A stretch of DNA of 6,662 nucleotides, from positions 1 through 6,662 of the forward strand of contig JANTFJ010000142.1 in NCBI GenBank assembly GCA_024763495.1, given 5' to 3'. The notes beneath the pieces are model-generated. The model was not told the origin of the DNA, ran no database searches, and saw nothing but the letters and a program-made list of their open reading frames with translations. A program made the position numbers and the translations under genes. Shown in pieces: positions 1-6,556 of this stretch (the first letter of the stretch is position 1; every line of letters begins with the position of its first letter). This DNA is from Desulfobulbaceae bacterium (lineage in GTDB: Bacteria > Desulfobacterota > Desulfobulbia > Desulfobulbales > SURF-16).

Positions 1-31
1 TCGCGAGCGTTGAAACGGGCACATGGCGGCA
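1..31. repeat. terminal direct repeat, left copy
   Basis: These 31 bases, beginning TCGCGAGCGTTG, are identical to the last 31 bases of the window. A perfect match running exactly from the first to the last base is the usual sign of a contig that closes on itself in an assembly graph, either because the molecule is circular or because the unit lies between two copies of a longer repeat. The copy also forms part of the right arm of the long hairpin described at the other end. Confidence 0.95.
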
Positions 32-189
32 TCCCTGAAACGCTTACAGGCCGTGCCTTCTCAAAAGTCAAGGTGTGGTTTATTGATCGCTATCTGTTTT
101 TATGGCAGTTCTTCAGGCGTAAGGCTCTAAAAAATCATCGACTATCCATTTATTATATGATTAACTTTAACAGGGAATTTGATTTATGA
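1..189 (+). CDS. C-terminal part of a small unrecognised protein (open at left edge)
   Basis: The frame is open from the first base to a TGA at 187-189, giving 62 codons. The product is basic and contains a hydrophobic aromatic stretch, VWFIDRYLFLWQFF, at codons 25-38, followed by RRK. I do not recognise a family. If the two ends are joined through the 31-base repeat, the frame continues without a break from an ATG at 6551, giving an 89-residue protein. A 62-codon open frame can occur by chance, the last 20 or so codons run into AT-rich promoter-like DNA, and the 5' part overlaps a strong hairpin, so this may not be a real gene. An alternative is a decayed fragment of a mobile element. No ribosome-binding site can be judged in this half. 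Confidence 0.25.
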   Translation, partial: SRALKRAHGGIPETLTGRAFSKVKVWFIDRYLFLWQFFRRKALKNHRLSIYYMINFNREFDL

Positions 190-203
190 TCCAAAATTTT
201 TTA

Positions 204-216
204 AACTGTTACAGTT
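204..216. promoter_or_regulatory. 13-bp palindrome, possible operator
   Basis: AACTGT-T-ACAGTT is a perfect 6-bp inverted repeat around one central base. It overlaps the -35 element proposed at 208-213, where a bound dimeric regulator would block RNA polymerase. The regulator is unknown and no regulator gene is in the window. Its position supports a role more than the motif itself does. Confidence 0.4.
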
Positions 217-236
217 ACTTGTTCTGTTGTCATAAT
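208..236 (+). promoter_or_regulatory. sigma70-type promoter with extended -10, driving the operon
   Basis: The -35 candidate GTTACA (208-213; 4 of 6 to TTGACA) and the -10 CATAAT (231-236; 5 of 6 to TATAAT) are separated by exactly 17 bp. A TG at 228-229, one base before the -10, makes an extended -10. The surroundings are strongly AT-rich. Transcription would begin near 243, leaving a leader of about 16 bases that contains AGAAGGGA (247-254) just before the ATG at 259. The next two genes follow at 27 and 7 bases, so this may serve all three. AT-rich DNA yields such matches readily. Confidence 0.5.
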
Positions 237-258
237 TTATTTTTTTAGAAGGGAAAAA

Positions 259-1578
259 ATGCGTCTACTTACTATATCTTTGACTATTTTCTTTTTATCC
301 TGTTCCCTGCTCCAGGCCGCGCTCCAGGGGAATACTCCCGGCTTCGCTAAAGGAAAAGAATTTTTTAAAACCGGCCATTACCAGGAGGCACTGGAACAAT
401 TAACCCGGGAATTCCATGATGACCCGGCCAACCCGGAAATAAACTTTTACCTGGGCCGAACCGCCTTTGAACTCAAAGATTATGAGGCTGCTCTCATGGC
501 CTTTGAACGAATCCTGATTGTGGAACCAGGCAATATCAGGGTTCAACTCGAGATCGCCCGCTGTTACCTGCAATTACAATCCTATGGCGAGGCCCGGCGT
601 ATTTTTGAGAAAGCTCTGGCTGTCAATCCTCCTCCGGCAGTACAGAAAAATATAAAAATGCTGCTGTCGATAATTGATAAAGCTGAAAGAAAACATTCTT
701 TTTCAGGCCTTATTTCAGTGGGCTTGAACTATGATGATAATGTTCGCGTTTCCCCCGGAACTCAAGTCATTGACAGTATAATCGGCGACATTATACTCAC
801 CGGCAGCGGGGCGGAAGAAGAAAGCGACGCTATTTATACGACAACCATGGCTCTTAACCATATTTACAATTTACCAGCCCGGCAATTCTCCTGGATAACG
901 TCACCGACAATATATAATGCCTTTTATCAGGATGAGCATGATCTTGATATTAATTTTTTCGGACTGAGCACCGGCCTGGCCTGGCAGGGCGAAGAAATGA
1001 TCTGGAAAAATCAGCTGCTGGCCAGCCATCTTGATCTGGGCTATGATCGTTATATGGAAGAATACGGCCTGGAGTCTGATTTGATTATTTTTCCCACCCC
1101 GGCTGTTATTCTTTCGCTGACCGGCAGAATCAGCAGGCGGGATTACTTCCAGGATTCCGACAAGGATTCGCTTAACACCCAGCTTAGCCTGCTGACCAGT
1201 ATTACCAGCGGCAGACACCGGATAAGTCTCGACATGGGGCTGGAATATGAAAACAGTGATGGCCGGGTCAATCAGTATAATCGTTTTATCCTTGGGGCTC
1301 GCTATGATTACAGCTTCAGCTCAAAGCTTTCAGCTTATTTCAGCCTGAGAAATCACAACAGTAAATACCAGGGCCGGGAATTGATGTTTGCCGACAAAAG
1401 ACATGACGATATCAGCTATTGCACTATTGGCCTGGCCCGGACTTTGTGGACGGATTCTAGCGGCGGCAAAAGCCTGACCCTGCAGATTAATCATACTTAT
1501 ACTGACGCTGATTCAAATATCGACCTCTACAGTTACAAGAAAAATGTTACTTACGCTACCCTGACTTTTCTTTTCTGA
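259..1578 (+). CDS. TPR and outer-membrane beta-barrel protein, SLAM-like (type XI secretion) translocator candidate
   Basis: This 439-residue protein probably sits in the outer membrane with a periplasmic TPR domain. Residues 1-20 form a signal peptide with likely cleavage at LQA-A; Cys15 lies in only a poor lipobox (FLSC). Three consecutive 34-residue TPRs follow at about 27-60, 61-94 and 95-128. From about 147 to the end the sequence alternates as beta strands, starting GLISVGLNYDDNV, and it finishes TFLF; a terminal Phe is the usual signal for barrel assembly. TPRs followed by a barrel is the plan of SLAM proteins (DUF560), which move TbpB-type cargo to the cell surface, and the next gene encodes a protein with TbpB-like motifs. 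AGAAGGGA (247-254) supports the ATG. The family assignment is from architecture and context; a general TPR-porin is the main alternative. Confidence 0.75.
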   Translation: MRLLTISLTIFFLSCSLLQAALQGNTPGFAKGKEFFKTGHYQEALEQLTREFHDDPANPEINFYLGRTAFELKDYEAALMAFERILIVEPGNIRVQLEIARCYLQLQSYGEARRIFEKALAVNPPPAVQKNIKMLLSIIDKAERKHSFSGLISVGLNYDDNVRVSPGTQVIDSIIGDIILTGSGAEEESDAIYTTTMALNHIYNLPARQFSWITSPTIYNAFYQDEHDLDINFFGLSTGLAWQGEEMIWKNQLLASHLDLGYDRYMEEYGLESDLIIFPTPAVILSLTGRISRRDYFQDSDKDSLNTQLSLLTSITSGRHRISLDMGLEYENSDGRVNQYNRFILGARYDYSFSSKLSAYFSLRNHNSKYQGRELMFADKRHDDISYCTIGLARTLWTDSSGGKSLTLQINHTYTDADSNIDLYSYKKNVTYATLTFLF

Positions 1579-1605
1579 TCCCTGGTACAGGAGGAAGTTT
1601 AAATT

Positions 1606-4230
1606 ATGTGTTACCTCAAAAAACTTGTTTTATTTATTCCATTGATTTTTCTGCTTGGTTCCGGCCAGGCCGCCGCAGAGGGCAAAACAATCGGTTTTGT
1701 CGCCGCGGTACGGGGCAGGGTTGTGGCTGTTTCTTCGGCAACAGGTGAAAGATGCCTTGCCGTAAAGGATAAAATTTTTCTTGCCGACACGATTAAAACC
1801 GGGAGCAGAGGCCGTATCCAGCTTGTTTTTGACGATAATACAATTGTCAGTTTAGGCCGGGACAGCGAGCTGAACATAGCTGAATACGAGTGGAACTCCA
1901 AACAAAATAAAGGCAAGATAACCACCGGTATTACCAAGGGAATTTTTCGAATCATGGGCGGGGCGATTGCCAGAACCACCCCGGAAAAATTTAAAACCAT
2001 AACTCCTTCCGCTACTATCGGAATCCGTGGTTCCATGTACGCGGGACAAATAAGGAATAAACAGTTATCCGTGGTTTTTCTTGGCGGCAGAGGAATTGAA
2101 GTAAGCAACCTGGCCGGTGCTGTGATTATTACAACCCCCGGATTCGGCACCAGAATTAAAAGTATAAGCCTGCCACCGGAAGAGCCGTCACAATTCAGTA
2201 AAGATGATATTGATGAAATTAATCCTGAAGTGGAAGCAGCGCCGGATGATGAGGCCGGGAGCGGTAACCGGGATGAGCTTCCAGCTGATGAAAATTACAG
2301 TGAAAATAATCCTGATAACCAGAATAATGAAGGTGAGATAGACAATATAATAACCGGCATTCAACAGACAACGGCAGAAATCAGCAATGACAGTGAACAG
2401 GACACCATCAATGAAAATTTAGATATCGTTCAGCAGCCTGTACCTGCCCCTGAGCCTTCCCCGCCTCCTGAAGATGATCAAAATCATGATGTCCAGGCCG
2501 TGACCATGCAGGGTACCCATATAGCGGTTCTCCTTGACGGAATGAATCCGGAAAACAGCAGGGTGTGGCAGGGTTCAGCCACCGCGTTATCTACTCCCAA
2601 CGTAACCGGAACCGCTGCTACTGTTGCCGGCCAGGCTGACAGCACTGCCTTTACGGTAAACGGCACGGCTGGAACAAAAACATTTACCTGGGAAAATTCC
2701 GGGTCAGCCTATAATTCGTCATTGTCATACAATGGTGAAATCCAGGAAAACAACCAGAGCAGAGTTGTCAGCGACCTGTTGACCCCAGGCCAGGATGAAA
2801 CCTTTACAAACATGGAGCTGTATTATGACCTGCCCGGCGTGTTTAACGGTACCATGCTGGTGGCCAACTCATTTTTTGAGGCTAAATTTTTGGGTGTTCC
2901 GGCTCCGCCGACACCGCCGACAGATGTCCTGGGCTACAATGGCCATTGCCTGGGAGGTTATGTGGACTATGGCCACAATCCAGCGGCTATTGACGCCTTT
3001 GCCCTTGATCAGGTGTACTTTGAGGCAAACTTTCATAACAATACTGTAGTCGGCATGTTGGCCAATCAGCAATATCCTCCTGAACTGACTGATGAAGTTT
3101 ATCAAGTTTATTTTATGGGGCGGCTTAATGGTTCTCAGCTTACAGATGTTCGTTTTCTAGGTTCAGGCGGCACCCCTTTTAATAAAAATTATGTCAGCAA
3201 TATTATTGCCTGGGATGTTTCGGCCTCCGGCCAGTTTTACGGGCCTGATTATCATGGTTTCAGCATGGTTGGCGATGGTCATTTTTATGATGTTCAATCC
3301 AGCCAGAGTAGTCCATCGGCTGATGTCTACCTGGCCCTGGGTGGAGAGCTGGATAATCATTTTATTTCTGTTGTTGATCCCGCTCCCCAGGGTAATCTTT
3401 CCTTCAGCGGCTTTGTTACCGGTATTGCCGATGATATGACCGCGCCGGATCAGAACAGAAGATTGTTCGTTTCCAGCGCGCCATGCGATTTTGTCTTTAC
3501 CGTTAATCAGGATAACGGCGTAATTTCCGGATCTTTAAACGCCTGGGATTTAACTAATGATGTTAATGTGTTAAGTGATATTGAAATAGGTGGAGCCTTT
3601 GACTCTGCCTATGCCATGCATGACTGGTTTGTTGCCGGCCTGGGCTGTACAACAGGTTCCTGTGTGCAGACGGAAGATTCCCATGGCGGTCTGAAAGGTT
3701 ATGGTAATTTTCTGGCCACTGCTGATCTGAGCGCTGAAAATCAAATTTCAGATCATGTCAGCTGGGGATATTGGGAAATATCCTACGATGACCCGAGAAA
3801 TGGGCATCCGTATCATCTCCATGTCCCCAGCTCATTATGGGTTGCCGGTCAACAGACACCGGAAGATGACATCAAGGGGCTGATCAGTTCAAATTTCGTG
3901 GGTGTTTACAACGGCCAGGCCAGGGGGGTTCATCTGGACGGTACCAATGTCATGCACGAATTACCTGCCGGAGTCACTGCTTTAAATATTGATTTTGCCT
4001 CTGCCGCCCCGGTCAGCGGCTCAATCAATTTTCCGGGGGTAGTGAACCTGGCGGTAGACAGTTCATGTTCTTCGTTGACCACAGGTGGATTCAGTGCCGC
4101 ATTCCAGGGGGCAACCGGTAATGGTCTGCAGGGCGCTTTTTTTGGCCCGGACGCGGCTGCAGTCGGCGGCAATTTTGATGCCGTGCAGGGCCCTGACCGT
4201 TATCTCGGTATTTTCCTGGGAGACCGGTAA
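1606..4230 (+). CDS. secreted FecR-domain protein with C-terminal TbpB-like barrel region
   Basis: This is an 874-residue exported protein. Residues 1-24 are a signal peptide (MCYLKK, hydrophobic core, cleavage near QAAA-E); Cys2 is not in a lipobox, so it is probably not lipidated. Residues 27-190 match the FecR family: GFVAAVRGRVV, DTIKTGSRGRIQLVF, then TITPSATIGIRGSM. Residues 196-296 are an Asp/Glu/Asn-rich, then Pro-rich, linker. Residues 300-874 are glycine- and beta-rich, with GQFYGP near 542 and GAFFGP near 843, each followed by a G-x-F. This is the G-x-F-x-G-P signature of transferrin-binding-protein-type barrels. Cys448, 627, 681, 686 and 821 could form disulfides. AGGAGG (1589-1594) lies 11 bases before the ATG. 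It is likely cargo of the barrel protein just upstream. It is not a classical FecR anti-sigma regulator: it lacks a membrane anchor, and no sigma factor or TonB receptor is nearby. Its ligand is unknown. Confidence 0.8.
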   Translation: MCYLKKLVLFIPLIFLLGSGQAAAEGKTIGFVAAVRGRVVAVSSATGERCLAVKDKIFLADTIKTGSRGRIQLVFDDNTIVSLGRDSELNIAEYEWNSKQNKGKITTGITKGIFRIMGGAIARTTPEKFKTITPSATIGIRGSMYAGQIRNKQLSVVFLGGRGIEVSNLAGAVIITTPGFGTRIKSISLPPEEPSQFSKDDIDEINPEVEAAPDDEAGSGNRDELPADENYSENNPDNQNNEGEIDNIITGIQQTTAEISNDSEQDTINENLDIVQQPVPAPEPSPPPEDDQNHDVQAVTMQGTHIAVLLDGMNPENSRVWQGSATALSTPNVTGTAATVAGQADSTAFTVNGTAGTKTFTWENSGSAYNSSLSYNGEIQENNQSRVVSDLLTPGQDETFTNMELYYDLPGVFNGTMLVANSFFEAKFLGVPAPPTPPTDVLGYNGHCLGGYVDYGHNPAAIDAFALDQVYFEANFHNNTVVGMLANQQYPPELTDEVYQVYFMGRLNGSQLTDVRFLGSGGTPFNKNYVSNIIAWDVSASGQFYGPDYHGFSMVGDGHFYDVQSSQSSPSADVYLALGGELDNHFISVVDPAPQGNLSFSGFVTGIADDMTAPDQNRRLFVSSAPCDFVFTVNQDNGVISGSLNAWDLTNDVNVLSDIEIGGAFDSAYAMHDWFVAGLGCTTGSCVQTEDSHGGLKGYGNFLATADLSAENQISDHVSWGYWEISYDDPRNGHPYHLHVPSSLWVAGQQTPEDDIKGLISSNFVGVYNGQARGVHLDGTNVMHELPAGVTALNIDFASAAPVSGSINFPGVVNLAVDSSCSSLTTGGFSAAFQGATGNGLQGAFFGPDAAAVGGNFDAVQGPDRYLGIFLGDR

Positions 4231-4237
4231 GGCAACA

Positions 4238-6457
4238 ATGCTGTCAGTTTTCAGGCCGTCGCCTTTTAAAATCGGCTGTCTCCTGGTACTGCTCGCCGCC
4301 CTGTTTTACCTCTCCTTTGCCGGCAACAAGCCTAAACTGCTGGCGGCATTTGATAACCGGCTGATTGATGCCATGTTTTCCTGGCGCGGCCCCTTGGACG
4401 ATACCGGTCGGATTGTTATTGTTGATATCGATGACCGCAGTCTGCAGGATCTTGGACAGTGGCCGTGGCCTCGTAATCTGCTGGCCGGGCTTGCCGCGAA
4501 AATTAATGCCGGGGGCGCTAACTCCCTGGGATTTGATATGGTTTTCCCGGAAAAAGACCGGACTTCTCCCAGGGAACAGCTGAAAGAGTTTGCTGTCCTG
4601 TTTCCTGAATTTTTCACCGAAGATAAAATCAGGGAAATTCAAAAGCGGCCGGAGTTAAATAATGACCTGATCCTGGGCGATATTTTAGCCCAGACTCCCT
4701 CTGTGCTGGGTTATGCTTTCCGCTTCACCGATGACGGCATGAAAGACAGCAGTCAACAGCCTTTTCCTTCTGCCATAATCAAGACAGAGCCGGTTACTCC
4801 CTTTAAAAATATTAACTTTATGAAATCCTGTCGGGCCATAGTCAGTATCGAAGACGTGGCCATGGCCGACAGTGAAGGGTTTTTTAATGTTTTTCCTGAT
4901 TATTCAGGAACAGTCCGCCAGGCTCCTCTATTTATTTCACAGGATGATATCCCCTATCCGTCCCTGGCTTTGGAAGTAGTCAGGGTCGGGCTGCGGGAAA
5001 AGGAGCTGGTTATTCATGTTGACAGCCGGATTGAGCAGGGACGGCAGGATGTTATCGGGGTCAGCGTGGCCGGCAGACCCATTCCTACTGATGACCAGGG
5101 TCAGATAACCATCAATTTTCGCGGCCCGAGTCATACCTTTACCTATATTTCAGCAGTTGATATTATCAATAATGAAAAAATCAGCCTTTTAAAGGACAAA
5201 TTTGTCATGATTGGAACCTCGGCCAAGGCGCTTGCCGACCTGCGGGCAACTCCTTTTGCCGCCGTCTTTCCCGGTATTGAGATTCAAGCCACTATTGTTG
5301 ACAATATTCTGGCTGAAGATCCTCTTGTTCACGATACCTACAGCGAAATAGGCATGACTTTTACCCTGGTGATAGTCGGGGGACTTTTCCTTACTATCCT
5401 GCTGGCATTCAGCACCCCGCTGGCTGGAGGACTGGGTGGTATTCTTCTTATCCTGACAATAATTACCGGTAATTATTATTTCTTTTTTCTCCATAACAAG
5501 GTACTGGGGCTTACCTATCCCCTGGTCAGTAATTTTGTCATTTTTCTGGTTGTAACCCTGTTTAATTATTTTTTCGAAGGCCGGAAAAAACGTTTTCTCC
5601 ATAACGCCTTTGCCCATTATGTCCCACCGGCTGTGGTTGATAAAATCGTCCAGAGCCCGTCCGACCTGGCCTTAACCGGCGAGGTAAAGATAATGACTGT
5701 GTTTTTCAGCGACATAAGAGATTTTACCTCTATTTCCGAACAACTTGATCCTGATCAGCTTTCGACTCTCATGAACGAATATCTTACTATCATGAGTGAT
5801 ATTGTTCTCGCTAATAACGGCACAGTGGACAAGTTTATCGGCGACGCGATTATGGCTATGTGGGGCGCTCCCCTTAACGATGAAGAGCACGCGGCCAATG
5901 CGGTGCGGGCCTCGTTACGGATGATGGCAATCTTGAAGGAACTGCAGCTAAGCTGGAAAAAGCGAAACCTGCCAATGGTAGACATCGGCATTGGTTTAAA
6001 CAGCGGAGAAATGCGGGTCGGGAACTTCGGCAGCACCCAGCGTTTTGATTATACGGTTATCGGCGATAATGTTAACCTGGCTTCCCGCCTGGAAGGATTA
6101 AATAAAACCTATGGAACCAATGTGCTTATTTCGGCCGCGACCCGGCAGGAACTGGGCGAAAAATTTATCTGTCGGCCTATTGATATTGTCCGGGTTAAAG
6201 GCAAAGAAAAGCCGGTGAAAATTTACGAGCCCCTGGTTGAGGGCAGGGGAGAGGCATCAGTGGAAAACGATCTCTTCGAACAGGCCTTTCATCATTATCA
6301 GGCTCGACGTTTTGTTGAGGCAAAAACAATCTTGATCCGCTTGCAGCGGGAAAATCCATCCAGGCTTTATGACCTGTATCTTCAACGGGTAACAGGCCTT
6401 ATTGCCGACCCGCCTCCGCCTGACTGGGACGGAGTCTGTACCTTTAAGACAAAGTAA
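4238..6457 (+). CDS. CHASE2-domain class III adenylate cyclase
   Basis: This 739-residue inner-membrane enzyme is predicted to make cAMP from ATP. A membrane segment at about 12-28 leads into a periplasmic CHASE2 sensor (about 30-365: IVIVDIDDRSL, GFDMVFPE, and the closing FPGIEIQATIVDNIL). Three membrane spans follow at about 371-391, 396-416 and 424-446, then the cytoplasmic cyclase domain (483-665). Metal-binding Asp492 (FFSDIRDFT) and Asp536 (DKFIGDAIMAMWG), Lys532 and Thr606 as the likely adenine-selecting pair, and transition-state Asn613 and Arg617 (NVNLASRLE) are all present, so an active homodimer is expected. The tail (672-739) has one TPR-like helix pair and ends PPPPDWDGV, common in this family. 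The frame is open upstream to an ATG at 4085, but 4238 puts the first membrane helix at the N-terminus, lies 7 bases after the preceding stop, and follows a weak GGTAAGG. Translation is probably coupled to the upstream gene. Confidence 0.93.
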   Translation: MLSVFRPSPFKIGCLLVLLAALFYLSFAGNKPKLLAAFDNRLIDAMFSWRGPLDDTGRIVIVDIDDRSLQDLGQWPWPRNLLAGLAAKINAGGANSLGFDMVFPEKDRTSPREQLKEFAVLFPEFFTEDKIREIQKRPELNNDLILGDILAQTPSVLGYAFRFTDDGMKDSSQQPFPSAIIKTEPVTPFKNINFMKSCRAIVSIEDVAMADSEGFFNVFPDYSGTVRQAPLFISQDDIPYPSLALEVVRVGLREKELVIHVDSRIEQGRQDVIGVSVAGRPIPTDDQGQITINFRGPSHTFTYISAVDIINNEKISLLKDKFVMIGTSAKALADLRATPFAAVFPGIEIQATIVDNILAEDPLVHDTYSEIGMTFTLVIVGGLFLTILLAFSTPLAGGLGGILLILTIITGNYYFFFLHNKVLGLTYPLVSNFVIFLVVTLFNYFFEGRKKRFLHNAFAHYVPPAVVDKIVQSPSDLALTGEVKIMTVFFSDIRDFTSISEQLDPDQLSTLMNEYLTIMSDIVLANNGTVDKFIGDAIMAMWGAPLNDEEHAANAVRASLRMMAILKELQLSWKKRNLPMVDIGIGLNSGEMRVGNFGSTQRFDYTVIGDNVNLASRLEGLNKTYGTNVLISAATRQELGEKFICRPIDIVRVKGKEKPVKIYEPLVEGRGEASVENDLFEQAFHHYQARRFVEAKTILIRLQRENPSRLYDLYLQRVTGLIADPPPPDWDGVCTFKTK

Positions 6458-6523
6458 ATGTAGATAGCGCGTAACTGCTTACAGGGCACAGAATCTTCGT
6501 AGTCTCGCCGGCTCGCTTACCTC

Positions 6524-6556
6524 CGCCATCAGCCCGGCTTAGGTATGACTATGGCG
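6524..6556. repeat. small inverted repeat downstream of the operon
   Basis: CGCCAT (6524-6529) pairs with ATGGCG (6551-6556) across 21 bases, and AGCCCGGCT (6531-6539) inside it is itself palindromic. CGCTTAC (6514-6520) and GTAAGCG (6570-6576) form a second, outer match. There is no T-run after any stem, so this is not a convincing terminator. Apart from this, 6458-6550 shows no gene, and I found no Rho-independent terminator for the operon. Confidence 0.4.

Noticed and set aside
1611..2150. 179-codon minus-strand open frame
   Set aside because: It lies wholly opposite the FecR domain, whose conserved motifs are on the plus strand, and its translation shows no domain or signal.
1606..2180. 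Classical FecR anti-sigma or iron-dicitrate regulator
   Set aside because: The domain follows a cleavable signal peptide, with no cytoplasmic N-terminal helix, no membrane anchor and no sigma factor or TonB receptor gene nearby.
4085..4237. Upstream in-frame extension of the cyclase by 51 codons
   Set aside because: It overlaps the end of the upstream gene, reads as an Arg/Ala-rich out-of-frame shadow, and would place 50 residues before the first membrane helix. The ATG at 4238 fits much better.
5189..5617. 142-codon minus-strand open frame
   Set aside because: It is opposite the CHASE2 end and membrane spans of the cyclase; the product is low-complexity and unlike any family.
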